Below, piece by piece: positions 44,806-53,317 of a stretch of 64,000 bases of DNA. Position 1 is the stretch's first letter, and the number at the start of each line of letters is the position of its first letter. The notes under the pieces were generated by a model. That model did not search any database and was not told the origin of the DNA. It saw only the letters and a program-made list of their open reading frames with translations. The stretch is from Kitasatospora indigofera (GTDB taxonomy: Bacteria > Actinomycetota > Actinomycetes > Streptomycetales > Streptomycetaceae): assembly GCF_014655955.1 (NCBI RefSeq), contig NZ_BNBO01000005.1:1-64000 (forward strand), in the 5' to 3' direction. The position numbers and the translations under genes are program-made.

Positions 44806-45765
44806 GTGCTCGTAATCGTCGCCCCTGGACAGGGTGCCCAGACTCCCGGATTCCTCAGCCCCTGGCTGGAGGTGGACGGCGTCGCCGACCGCCTGCGCGG
44901 CTGGTCCGACGTCGCCGGGCTCGACCTGGTGCGCTACGGAACCGAGGCCTCCGAGGAGGAGATCAAGGACACCGCCGTCGCCCAGCCGCTGCTGGTGGCC
45001 GCCGGCCTGGTGACCGCCCGCGCGCTGTTCCCGGACGAGAACCTCGCCCGGGAGACCGTCGGCGCGGTGGCCGGCCACAGCGTCGGTGAGATCACCGCCG
45101 CGGCCGGCGCCGGTGTGCTCAGCGCGCACGACGCGCTGACCTTCGTCCGCGAGCGGAGCCTCGGGATGGCGGAGGCCGCCGCGGTCACCGCGACCGGCAT
45201 GGCCGCCCTGCTCGGCGGGGACCCGGAGGCCGTGGCCGCCAAGCTGGCCGAGCACGGCCTGACCGCGGCCAACAACAACGGCGGCGGACAGATCGTCGCG
45301 GCCGGCACGCTGGAGCAGTTGGAGGCCCTCAAGGCCGACCCGCCGGCCGGCACCCGGGTGATCCCGCTGAAGGTGGCGGGCGCGTTCCACACCGAGCACA
45401 TGGCCCCGGGCGTGCGACGCCTCGCCGAGCTGGCGCCGACCCTCAAGGTCGCCGACCCGGCCGTGGCGTACGTCTCGAACCGGGACGGCGAGGTCGTGCA
45501 GTCCGGCGCCGAGGTGCTGGAGCGACTGGTGTCGCAGGTCTCCAGCCCGGTCCGCTGGGACCTCTGCATGGAGACCCTGCAGCAGCTGGGCGCGACCGCC
45601 GTGATCGAGCTCTCGCCGGCCGGCACCCTCACCAACCTGGTCAAGCGCAACGTCAAGGGTGTCGCGACGCTGGCCCTCAAGACCCCTGCCGATCTCGACA
45701 AGGCTCGTGCGCTGGTGGCCGAGCACGGTGCCCACGCGTCCGGCGGTCAGGAGCAGAACGCATGA
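44806..45765 (+). CDS. fabD: Malonyl-CoA:ACP transacylase
   Basis: A 319-residue FabD. The catalytic Ser92 is in GHSVGE and His195 in GAFHTEHM, with the Arg in FVRERSLGM. It loads malonyl onto acyl carrier protein for the type II fatty acid synthase, and in streptomycetes the same enzyme also serves polyketide synthases. The GTG start follows AGAGAGG. It is the first gene of the operon; its stop overlaps the fabH ATG by four bases (ATGA). Confidence 0.97.
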   Translation: MLVIVAPGQGAQTPGFLSPWLEVDGVADRLRGWSDVAGLDLVRYGTEASEEEIKDTAVAQPLLVAAGLVTARALFPDENLARETVGAVAGHSVGEITAAAGAGVLSAHDALTFVRERSLGMAEAAAVTATGMAALLGGDPEAVAAKLAEHGLTAANNNGGGQIVAAGTLEQLEALKADPPAGTRVIPLKVAGAFHTEHMAPGVRRLAELAPTLKVADPAVAYVSNRDGEVVQSGAEVLERLVSQVSSPVRWDLCMETLQQLGATAVIELSPAGTLTNLVKRNVKGVATLALKTPADLDKARALVAEHGAHASGGQEQNA

Positions 45766-46793
45766 CCACCCCACAGATCCGGCCCGCCACCGGCGCGGCG
45801 TTCTCGCGCATCCTCGGTGTCGGCGGGTACCGCCCGGTCCGGGTGATCCCGAACTCCGAGGTGCTGAACTGGATCGACTCCTCGGACGAGTGGATCCGCA
45901 GCCGCAGCGGCATCGCCGAGCGCCGCTGGGCCGGCCCGGAGGAGAGCGTCGCCGAGATGTCGGTGCAGGCCGCCGGCAAGGCGATCGCGCAGTCCGGGAT
46001 CACGGCCGAGCAGATCGGCGGCGTGATCGTCGCGACCGTCTCGCACCTCAAGCAGACCCCGGCCATCGCCACCGAGATCGCCCAGCGGCTCGGCTGCGGG
46101 ACGGCCCCGGCCTTCGACATCTCCGCGGCCTGCGCCGGCTTCGGCTACGGCCTGGGCCTGGCGGACGGCATGATCCGCGGCGGCAGCGCCGAGTACGTGC
46201 TGGTGATCGGTGTCGAGCGGCTCAGCGACCTGACCGACACCTCGGACCGCTCGACGGCGTTCATCTTCGGCGACGGCGCGGGCGCGGTCATCGTCGGCCC
46301 GTCCGACACGCCGGGGATCGGCAAGGTCATCTGGGGCTCGGACGGCTCCCAGCGGGACGTCATCTCGCAGACCCAGGCCTGGGACACCGCCTTCGCCAAG
46401 CAGGACGCCGTCAACGGCGTCGGCGAGGAGCAGAAGTGGCCGGCCCTGCGGATGGACGGCCAGCCGGTCTTCCGGTGGGCCGTCTGGGAGATGGCCAAGG
46501 TGGCCCAGCAGGCGCTGGACGCCGCCGGGATCACCGCCGACCAGCTCGGCGCGTTCATCCCGCACCAGGCCAACATGCGGATCACCGATGCCATGATCAA
46601 GGCGCTCAAGCTGCCTGCGTCGGTGCCGGTGGCCCGTGACATCGCCGAGACCGGCAACACCTCGGCGGCCTCCATCCCCCTGGCGATGGAACGCATGCTG
46701 GAGAGCGGTGAAGCCCGGAGCGGCGACCTTGCCCTGATCATCGGGTTCGGGGCGGGTCTGGTCTACGCGGCGGCAGTCGTTACGCTCCCCTAG
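45762..46793 (+). CDS. fabH: 3-oxoacyl-ACP synthase III (KAS III)
   Basis: A 343-residue condensing enzyme that primes fatty acid synthesis, in streptomycetes preferring branched acyl-CoA starters. The triad is Cys124 (ISAACAGFGYG), His268 (FIPHQANMR) and Asn299 (ETGNTSAAS). The CoA-binding region includes SSDEWIRSRSGI. It is coupled to fabD by an ATGA overlap; acpP follows after 82 bp. Confidence 0.97.
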   Translation: MTTPQIRPATGAAFSRILGVGGYRPVRVIPNSEVLNWIDSSDEWIRSRSGIAERRWAGPEESVAEMSVQAAGKAIAQSGITAEQIGGVIVATVSHLKQTPAIATEIAQRLGCGTAPAFDISAACAGFGYGLGLADGMIRGGSAEYVLVIGVERLSDLTDTSDRSTAFIFGDGAGAVIVGPSDTPGIGKVIWGSDGSQRDVISQTQAWDTAFAKQDAVNGVGEEQKWPALRMDGQPVFRWAVWEMAKVAQQALDAAGITADQLGAFIPHQANMRITDAMIKALKLPASVPVARDIAETGNTSAASIPLAMERMLESGEARSGDLALIIGFGAGLVYAAAVVTLP

Positions 46794-46875
46794 GCACACC
46801 GCTGTACCGCTGTACCCACTGAACCTGCGGCCGCCCGCCGGGCCGTCGCATCTACACCGAAGAGGAGCAGCCACC

Positions 46876-47121
46876 ATGGCTACCACCAAGGACGAGGTCC
46901 TGGAAGGTCTCGCTGAGATCGTCAACGAGATCGCCGGTATCCCGGCCGAGGACGTCGAGCTGGACAAGTCCTTCACGGACGACCTGGACGTCGACTCGCT
47001 GTCCATGGTCGAGGTCGTCGTGGCCGCCGAGGAGCGGTTCGACGTGAAGATCCCGGACGACGAGGTCAAGAACCTGAAGACCGTCGGCGACGCCGTGAAC
47101 TACATCCTCGCCAACGCCTGA
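46876..47121 (+). CDS. acpP: Acyl carrier protein of fatty acid synthesis
   Basis: An 81-residue acidic ACP. The phosphopantetheine attachment is Ser41 in DLDVDSLSMVE. It has a strong ribosome site (AAGAGGAGCAGCCACC) and codon use fitting high expression. It carries the growing chain between FabD, FabH, FabF and the reductases. A hairpin lies between it and fabF. Confidence 0.97.
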   Translation: MATTKDEVLEGLAEIVNEIAGIPAEDVELDKSFTDDLDVDSLSMVEVVVAAEERFDVKIPDDEVKNLKTVGDAVNYILANA

Positions 47122-47185
47122 GCACTGGTCACCACCTCCGGCCCGGTCGACCCGACCGGATCGCCCGGTGCGACCGCCTGAAAGA

Positions 47186-47224
47186 CCGGCCGGGGCCCTG
47201 CGCCCCGCGTAGTGCCCCGGCCGG
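47186..47224 (+). other. Intercistronic hairpin between acpP and fabF
   Basis: CCGGCCGGGGC (47186-47196) pairs with GCCCCGGCCGG (47214-47224) with a 17-nt loop, 65 nt after the acpP stop. It could partially terminate transcription or stabilise an acpP-containing mRNA, giving more ACP than FabF. Function is inferred. Confidence 0.5.
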
Positions 47225-47276
47225 GCCCCACCCCCGGCGCCGCCGAACCCCCGCCACACGTGAGAGAGAAAAACCA

Positions 47277-48542
47277 GTGACCGCTGAAAACCGCACCGTG
47301 GTCGTCACGGGTATCGGCGCCTTCACGCCGCTGGGCCGCGACGCGGCCTCCACCTGGGAGGGCCTGCTCGCCGGCCGCTCCGGTGTCGACGTCCTGACCG
47401 AGGAGTGGGCGGCCGACCTCCCCGTACGGATTGCCGCCCGCACCGCCGTCGAGCCGGGCGAGATCCTGCCCCGCCCGCTGGCCCGCAAGCTGGACCGCTC
47501 GGCGCAGTTCGCGCTGATCGCGGCCCGCGAGGCCTGGGCCGACGCCGGCTACGAGACCCCCGCCACCGACGTGTCCTCCAAGCTCGCCCCCGAGCGTCTG
47601 GGCGCCGTGATCGCCTCCGGCATCGGCGGCGTGACCACCCTTCTCGACCAGTACGACGTGCTGAAGGAGAAGGGCGTCCGCAAGGTCTCCCCGCACACCG
47701 TCCCGATGCTGATGCCCAACTCCCCGGCGGCCAACGTCGGCCTGGAGGTCGGCGCTCGCGCGGGCGTGCACACCCCTGTCTCCGCCTGTGCCTCCGGCGC
47801 CGAGGCGATCGGCTACGCGATCGAGATGATCCGCAGCGGCCGCGCCGACGTCGTGGTGGCCGGCGGCACCGAGGCGGCGATCCACCCGCTGCCGATCGTG
47901 GCCTTCGCCAACATGATGGCCATGTCCAAGAACAACGACGAGCCGCAGCGCGCCTCGCGCCCGTACGACAAGGGCCGTGACGGCTTCGTGCTGGGCGAGG
48001 GCGCGGGCGTGGTCGTGCTGGAGTCCGCCGAGCACGCCGCCGCGCGCGGCGCCCGGGTCTACGCCGAGGCGATCGGCCAGGGCCTGTCCTCGGACGCGCA
48101 CCACATCGCGCAGCCGGAGCCGACCGGTGCGGGTGTGGCCCGCGCGCTGGCCGACCTGTTCGACCGCAACCAGCTGGACAAGGCCGAGATCGTGCACGTC
48201 AACGCGCACGCCACCTCGACCCCGCAGGGTGACGTCGCGGAGCTGAAGGCCCTGCGCAAGGAGCTCGGCGAGCACCTGGACCACATCGCCGTCTCGGCCA
48301 CCAAGTCGATGACCGGCCACCTGCTGGGCGGCGCCGGCGGCATCGAGACCGTCGCGACCGTACTGGCCCTGTACAACCGGCTGGCCCCGCCTACCATCAA
48401 CCTCGACGACCTGGACGACGAGGTCGACGCGGACGTGGTGACCGGCGAGCCGCGCAAGCTGCCCGAGGGCCCGATCGCGGCGCTGAACAACTCGTTCGGC
48501 TTCGGCGGCCACAACGTGGTGCTGGCCTTCCGCAGCGTCTGA
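47277..48542 (+). CDS. fabF: 3-oxoacyl-ACP synthase II (KAS II)
   Basis: A 421-residue condensing enzyme with catalytic Cys171 (VSACASGAEA), His311 (NAHATSTPQGD) and His348 (TKSMTGHLLG). It elongates acyl-ACP by two carbons per cycle. The GTG start is preceded by AGAGAGAAAAACCA, a weak ribosome site compared with that of acpP. It is the last gene of the operon, followed by a strong terminator. Confidence 0.97.
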   Translation: MTAENRTVVVTGIGAFTPLGRDAASTWEGLLAGRSGVDVLTEEWAADLPVRIAARTAVEPGEILPRPLARKLDRSAQFALIAAREAWADAGYETPATDVSSKLAPERLGAVIASGIGGVTTLLDQYDVLKEKGVRKVSPHTVPMLMPNSPAANVGLEVGARAGVHTPVSACASGAEAIGYAIEMIRSGRADVVVAGGTEAAIHPLPIVAFANMMAMSKNNDEPQRASRPYDKGRDGFVLGEGAGVVVLESAEHAAARGARVYAEAIGQGLSSDAHHIAQPEPTGAGVARALADLFDRNQLDKAEIVHVNAHATSTPQGDVAELKALRKELGEHLDHIAVSATKSMTGHLLGGAGGIETVATVLALYNRLAPPTINLDDLDDEVDADVVTGEPRKLPEGPIAALNNSFGFGGHNVVLAFRSV

Positions 48543-48574
48543 TCCGCGGGGGCGTCCTGACGTCGCCGGCATGG

Positions 48575-48612
48575 CAGTGGGGACGGTGTCCGGGCGGACA
48601 CCGTCCCCACTG
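48575..48612. terminator. 18-bp perfect hairpin after fabF
   Basis: CAGTGGGGACGGTGTCCG (48575-48592) is exactly complementary to 48595-48612. It lies 33 nt past the fabF stop and ends the fab operon. Confidence 0.92.
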
Positions 48613-48825
48613 TCATGTCCGGCGGGCGGTCGGTGACCTCAGGCCCGCGCCTGGCCGCATGCCGCGGGCGGCTCTGGACTGCTCAGCTCACGGCGCGGCC
48701 CGGCAGGGCTCAGCAGGCTCGGCAGGGCTCGGCTGCTCGGAAACGGCCCGGCCCGGCCCCGGAACGCCCGAGGGCCGTGAGCGGCTGGGCCCTGAGCAGG
48801 ACGGCCGCGAGCCGGACGGCCGGGC

Positions 48826-49320
48826 TCAGACCACCTGGTGCAGCCAGCGCACCGGTGCGCCCTCGCCCGCGTAGCGGAACGGCTCCAGCTCGTCGTCCCA
48901 GGGCTTGCCGAGCAGCCGGGAGATGTCCGCCTCCAGGTCGCTGCCCTCGTTGCGGGCCCGCAGCAGGACGGCGCGCAGTCTGTCCTCCGGGATCAGGATG
49001 TCGCCGTGGATGCCCGTCACGGCGTGGAAGATGCCCAGGCCGGGCGTACTGCTGTAGCGCTCGCCCTCGGCGGTCGCGCAGGGCTCGCTGGTCACTTCGT
49101 ACCGCATCAACTGCCAGCCGCGCAGGGCGGAGGCGAGCTTCGACGCGGTGCCGGGCTCCCCCTGCCAGGAGAACTCGGCACGCCAGTGGCCGGGTGCGGC
49201 CGGCTGGCGGATCCAGTCGAGGCTCACCCGCACACCGAGCACGCCCGCCACCGCCCACTCGACGTGCGGGCACAGCGCGCGGGGCGCTGAGTGGATGTAC
49301 AGGACTCCACGTGTCGTCAC
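48826..49320 (-). CDS. DUF3145 domain protein
   Basis: A 164-residue actinobacterial protein. The GTG at 49320 gives MTTRGVLYIHSAPRALCPHV, the standard family opening; the longer frame from 49407 adds an unconserved leader. HVEWAVAGVLG, GHWRAEFSWQGEPGTASKLA and DILIPEDRLR are conserved-looking blocks. No activity is known. It is convergent with the fab operon and stays beside fabF in Streptomyces, suggesting a link to lipid metabolism by position only. Confidence 0.92.
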   Translation of the reverse strand: MTTRGVLYIHSAPRALCPHVEWAVAGVLGVRVSLDWIRQPAAPGHWRAEFSWQGEPGTASKLASALRGWQLMRYEVTSEPCATAEGERYSSTPGLGIFHAVTGIHGDILIPEDRLRAVLLRARNEGSDLEADISRLLGKPWDDELEPFRYAGEGAPVRWLHQVV

Positions 49321-49679
49321 CGGGACCTCCAGGCTGTGGACGAGGGTCGCCTTCCCCAGCTGCCTCGTGCCTGCAAGTGATCCACAGTTACCCAAGTTAG
49401 GCGACATTAAGCCACTAAATTGAGCAAAACGGACAGGCTTTCACTCAATGTTAGTCGGATCCTCAAGGAGGTCCACCCCTCGTTCGGATCTCTCCCCCGA
49501 ACGGCCCCATCACGGGGCGGGACCACCGTACCGCGCTGCCCCCCACCTCGGGTGACGCTCTTTCGGATCCGGCCGGGATGCGGTAGTGCGCGGCCCCGGC
49601 CAGCGCCCGTACGCAAACCGCCCCGCCGGCCCGGAGGGGGCGGCGGGGCGGCGGGCGGAGCAGTTGACGCGGCACCAGG
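49321..49679. promoter_or_regulatory. Intergenic region upstream of the DUF3145 gene
   Basis: About 360 bp without a convincing gene. The part 49380-49450 is markedly A/T-rich for this genome (TTAAGCCACTAAATTGAGCA) and is the probable DUF3145 promoter. An isolated AAGGAGGT at 49464 is not followed by a start codon. Confidence 0.45.
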
Positions 49680-49706
49680 CCGGCTCCGGCCGGGGGCCGG
49701 AGCCGG
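49680..49706. terminator. Terminator after the NADPH-dependent oxidoreductase
   Basis: CCGGCTCCGGC (49680-49690) pairs with GCCGGAGCCGG (49696-49706) around CGGGG, about 50 nt past the minus-strand stop at 49759. Confidence 0.75.
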
Positions 49707-49758
49707 GAGCGGGCCGGGTCAGGAGGCGGGAAGGGGAAGGCTCACGGGGCGGACAGGC

Positions 49759-50784
49759 TCAGGGGGCGAGCCGGACGACCATCTTGCCGGTGTTGCCACC
49801 GCGCAGCAGGCCGATGAAGGCGTCGGCGGCGTGCTCCACGCCGTCCACCACCGTCTCGTCGTAGTGGAGGCTGCCGTCGCGCAGCCAGCCCGCCACCTCG
49901 GCGGTGAACCGGGGCTGAAGCTCGGCGTGGTCGCGCACCAGCAGGCCCTCCAGCCGCAGCCGCTTGCCGATGGCGAGCGCCAGGTTGCGCGGACCGGCCG
50001 GCGCGGAGGTGTCGTTGTACTGGGCGATGGCGCCGCAGAGCACGGCCCGGCCGTGCACATTCAGCGCCCAGATCGCCGCCTCCAGGTGCTCGCCGCCGAC
50101 GTTGTCGAAGTAGACGTCGATCCCCTCGGGCGCGGCCTTCTCCAGCTGTTCGCGGACCGGTCCGTCCTTGTAGTTGAAGGCGGCGTCGAAGCCGTAGTCG
50201 TCCACCAGCGTGGCGACCTTCTCGGCCGAACCGGCCGAGCCGACCACCCGGGAGGCGCCCTTCAGCCGGGCGATCTGGCCGACCAGCGAGCCGACCGCGC
50301 CGGCCGCGCCGGAGACGAAGACCCGGTCGCCCTCCTTGAGGCCGGCCACCGCGAGCAGGCCGGCGTAGGCGGTGAGGCCGGGCATGCCGAGCACGCCCAG
50401 GTAGTAGGAGAGCGGCGCCGCCTCGGCGTCCACCTTGACGGCGTGCCCGGCGTCCAGGGTGGCGTACTCGCGCCAGCCGAGCCCGTGCAGCACGGCGTCG
50501 CCGACCGCGAAGCCCTCGGCCTGCGAGGCGACCACCCGACCGACCGCGCCGCCGTCCATCACCTCGCCGAGCGCGAACGGCGGCACGTAGGACTTGACGT
50601 CGTTCATCCGGCCCCGCATGTAGGGGTCGACCGAGAGGTACTCGTTGCGGACCAGGATCTGGCCCGGGCCCGGCTGCCGGACCGGCGCCTCGACCAGCGC
50701 GAAGTCCGCCGGGGTCGGCCAGCCCTGGGGGCGGGCGGCGAGGTGCCACTCACGGGCGACGGTGGGCACTGCCTGCTCTGCCAT
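49759..50784 (-). CDS. NADP-dependent oxidoreductase of the leukotriene B4/2-alkenal reductase type
   Basis: A 341-residue zinc-free MDR enzyme. The substrate domain shows NEYLSVDPYMRGRM, the hallmark of the 2-alkenal/prostaglandin reductase group, and the nucleotide site is VFVSGAAGAVGSLVGQIARL with NVGGEHLEAAIWALN after it. It should reduce the C=C bond of enals and enones with NADPH. The ATG at 50784 follows GGAGAGATCG. The divergent marR gene, with a palindrome at its promoter, is the likely regulator. Confidence 0.93.
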   Translation of the reverse strand: MAEQAVPTVAREWHLAARPQGWPTPADFALVEAPVRQPGPGQILVRNEYLSVDPYMRGRMNDVKSYVPPFALGEVMDGGAVGRVVASQAEGFAVGDAVLHGLGWREYATLDAGHAVKVDAEAAPLSYYLGVLGMPGLTAYAGLLAVAGLKEGDRVFVSGAAGAVGSLVGQIARLKGASRVVGSAGSAEKVATLVDDYGFDAAFNYKDGPVREQLEKAAPEGIDVYFDNVGGEHLEAAIWALNVHGRAVLCGAIAQYNDTSAPAGPRNLALAIGKRLRLEGLLVRDHAELQPRFTAEVAGWLRDGSLHYDETVVDGVEHAADAFIGLLRGGNTGKMVVRLAP

Positions 50785-50892
50785 CGATCTCTCCTTGCGA
50801 TTAGCGGCGGGTCCGCCCGGGGGCGGTTCTGAGGGCCCTCCCCCGGGTTTACCGGCCCACCTGAAAGGTTGAGCCGGTAAAGCAATCGTGGG

Positions 50893-50929
50893 CATGAAAG
50901 GTTCATGTTGTCAAATGTTCAGGTAGACT
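50893..50929 (+). promoter_or_regulatory. Palindromic operator over the marR promoter
   Basis: CATGAA-AGG-TTCATG (50893-50907) is a perfect inverted repeat whose right half serves as a -35 box (TTCATG), 16 bp before TAGACT at 50924-50929. The start point would be at or next to the marR ATG at 50937, so the mRNA is probably leaderless. A related half-site, CTGAAAGGTTGAG, lies nearer the oxidoreductase start at about 50859. Confidence 0.75.
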
Positions 50930-50936
50930 GGTCGGT

Positions 50937-51446
50937 ATGGACACCCAGCCGACCGAGGTCGTCGCCCCGCAGCCGACCGATGCGATCACCCGCGAGGTCG
51001 TCGACCTCATGGCGAACCTGGTCGCGCTCTTCCACCGCGAGTACGAGGAGGCCGCCGCCGCCCGCTCGCTCACCGGCGCCCAGGCCAAGGTGCTCGCACT
51101 GCTCCGCCGCGGCCCGATGCCGATGCGGCACATCGCCCAGACGCTCAGCTGCGAACCGTCCAACATCACCGGCATCGTCGACCGCCTGGAGTCCCGCGGC
51201 TTCGTCACCCGGGAGGCCGACCAGCACGACCGCCGGGTCAAACTGGTCGCCGCCACCGAAGCCGGCTCCGACGCCTCCGAGGAACTGCGCGAATCGCTGA
51301 ACTTCGCCCGCGAGCCGCTGGCCGCGCTGGGCGACGACGAGCGGGCGACGCTGCGCGACCTGCTGCGCCGGATGCTCGACGGCGTCGGCCCCGGCGCGCC
51401 GGCCGGACCCGCCGCGTCCACCGACCCCGCCGGCCCGGCCGCCTGA
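50937..51446 (+). CDS. MarR-family repressor
   Basis: A 169-residue winged-helix regulator: RSLTGAQAKVLALLRRGPMP, MRHIAQTLSCEPSNITGIVD (recognition helix) and the wing LESRGFVTREADQHDRRVKL. A single Cys within the recognition region (LSCEPS) could be redox-active. It probably represses itself and the divergent enal reductase from the CATGAA palindrome, released by electrophiles or phenolic ligands. The C-terminus is an Ala/Pro/Gly tail. Confidence 0.93.
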   Translation: MDTQPTEVVAPQPTDAITREVVDLMANLVALFHREYEEAAAARSLTGAQAKVLALLRRGPMPMRHIAQTLSCEPSNITGIVDRLESRGFVTREADQHDRRVKLVAATEAGSDASEELRESLNFAREPLAALGDDERATLRDLLRRMLDGVGPGAPAGPAASTDPAGPAA

Positions 51447-51657
51447 CCCGCCGTCGGACCGGACCGCACGCCGTACGCGCACGCCCGGCCCGCCGCCCCC
51501 GGGGCGAACCGGGGCGAAACCGGCCGCCGGGCGTGAGACGTGTCACACCGTCGGGCCGGATCGCCCGCGGGTGTAACCGAACGTTCTCCCGAAGCGTCTT
51601 ACCCATGAGACCAGACCGCCGGCCCCGGCCGGTGGCCGACGAGAGAGCACAGGGGCG

Positions 51658-53265
51658 ATGACCGATCCCACGAACGGCCGTACCGACGGCCGGCGCAGCG
51701 GCACGCCCCGGCGCCGGCGGCTCGCCCGTACGGCCATCGGGCTCACCGCCGTCCTGGTGCTCTCGGTCGCGGGTGCGGGAGCCTGGTTCTACCACCGGCT
51801 CGACACCAACATCAGCACCTTCGACCCGGGCGGCGTCGCCACCAGCCGGCCGCCGGCCCCCGTTCCCGTCACGCCCGGGGCCAGGCTGCCGGTGAACGTG
51901 CTGGTCCTCGGGTCCGACACCCGGGAGGGCGGCAACGACGCGCTCGGCGGCGGCGACATCGGCGTGGGCCACTCCGACACCGCGATCCTGCTGCACGTCT
52001 ACGCGGACCACAAGCACGCCGTCGGCGTCTCGATCCCCCGCGACACCCTGGTCACCATCCCGTCCTGCAAACTGCAGAACGGGACGTGGACGACCCCGCG
52101 CACCAACCAGATGTTCAACGAGGCCTTCACCGTCGGCGAGTTCCCGAACGGCAACCCGGCCTGCACCCAGAACACCGTCGAGGCGCTGACGGGCCTTCGG
52201 ATCGACCACACCATCGTGGTGGACTTCCGGGGCGTGGCGGCGATGACCGAGGCCATCAACGGGGTCGACATATGCGTCCCCAACGATGTGAACTCGCACG
52301 ACATCCACCTGAAGAAGGGCCCGCAGAAGATATCCGGGCAGCCGGCCGTCGACTTCCTCCGGGCCCGGTACGGGTTCGGCGACAACTCCGACATCGGCCG
52401 GATGAAGCGTCAGCAGGCCTTCCTGTCATCGATGATCAAGAAGGTCCAGGGCCAGGGCTTCTCGCTGCCGACCCTGCTCCCGCTCGCCGACGCCGCCACC
52501 CGCTCGCTCACCGTGGACGAGGGCCTGGGCACCGCGATGAAGCTGGTCGACTTCGCGCAGTCGCTGCAGAACATCAAGCTCGCCGACATCACCTTCGTCA
52601 CCACCCCCTGGCGCTTCGCCGGTGACCGCGTCGCCCTGGTCCACCCCGACGTGGACACCCTCTGGGCCCTGCTGCGCCAGGACCGCACCCTCGACGGCCG
52701 ACCCACCGGCCAGGGCGATCCGGCCACCACCCCGACCGGGCCCGCCCCCTCGGCCGACACCGTCCCGACCGGCCCGGCCGCGACCGGCACGGCCCCGTCC
52801 GACGGCACCGCGGCGGCCACCGCGCCCGTCGCCTCCCCCGCCGCCCCGACCGGCCCTGCCACGGCCGCCCCCGTCACCGTCACCGTGCCGATCGTGGTCG
52901 TCAACGGGACGAAGACCGCCGGCCTGGCCGGCCGCGCCGCCGACACCCTCCGGGCCAAGGGCTACCAGGACGTCACCCTCGACGCGACCGGCGGCGGGCG
53001 GCTCACCACCGACATCACCTACCCGGCGGCCCAGCGGGCCGGAGTCGAGCAGCTGGCCGCGCTCTTCCCCGGGGCCCGGCTGGTCGCCGAGAGCGGCGCC
53101 GACAGTGTGGTGATCACCCTCGGCCGGGACTACGAGCCGGCCGCCGTGAGCCCCTCCGGCGGCCCGAGCCCGTCGAGCACCATCCCGTCGACGATCCCCA
53201 CCGGCATCGCCGACAACGCGCGGACGGCCGACACCGACCCCTGCGCCAACCTCACCTTCGGCTGA
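51658..53265 (+). CDS. LytR-CpsA-Psr (LCP) family cell-wall glycopolymer ligase
   Basis: A 535-residue membrane-anchored protein. A basic cytoplasmic start and one membrane helix (AIGLTAVLVLSVAGAGAWFY) are followed by the LCP domain: NVLVLGSDTREGG, HSDTAILLHVYADHKHAVGV, SIPRDTLVTIP with the Arg-Asp pair, and FLRARYGFGDNSDIGRMKRQ with conserved Arg residues. A Thr/Ala/Pro linker leads to a LytR_C domain (VVVNGTKTAGLAGRAADTL). LCP enzymes transfer teichoic acid-like polymers from lipid carriers to peptidoglycan. The N-terminus is preceded by GAGAGAGCACAGGGGCG. Confidence 0.94.
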   Translation: MTDPTNGRTDGRRSGTPRRRRLARTAIGLTAVLVLSVAGAGAWFYHRLDTNISTFDPGGVATSRPPAPVPVTPGARLPVNVLVLGSDTREGGNDALGGGDIGVGHSDTAILLHVYADHKHAVGVSIPRDTLVTIPSCKLQNGTWTTPRTNQMFNEAFTVGEFPNGNPACTQNTVEALTGLRIDHTIVVDFRGVAAMTEAINGVDICVPNDVNSHDIHLKKGPQKISGQPAVDFLRARYGFGDNSDIGRMKRQQAFLSSMIKKVQGQGFSLPTLLPLADAATRSLTVDEGLGTAMKLVDFAQSLQNIKLADITFVTTPWRFAGDRVALVHPDVDTLWALLRQDRTLDGRPTGQGDPATTPTGPAPSADTVPTGPAATGTAPSDGTAAATAPVASPAAPTGPATAAPVTVTVPIVVVNGTKTAGLAGRAADTLRAKGYQDVTLDATGGGRLTTDITYPAAQRAGVEQLAALFPGARLVAESGADSVVITLGRDYEPAAVSPSGGPSPSSTIPSTIPTGIADNARTADTDPCANLTFG

Positions 53266-53274
53266 CCCGGCCGC

Positions 53275-53305
53275 GGCCGGCCCGCACCCCCGTGGCGGGC
53301 CGGCC
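53275..53305. terminator. 11-bp hairpin between convergent LCP and oxidoreductase genes
   Basis: GGCCGGCCCGC (53275-53285) pairs with GCGGGCCGGCC (53295-53305) around a 9-nt loop, 10 nt past the LCP stop and 13 nt from the opposing stop. Confidence 0.8.
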
Positions 53306-53317
53306 CCGGCCGGCGGC

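Noticed and set aside
49420..49741. Small plus-strand gene starting TTG at 49420 with an AAGGAGGT inside
   Set aside because: The Shine-Dalgarno-like sequence has no start codon after it, and the translation is low complexity without a recognisable domain.
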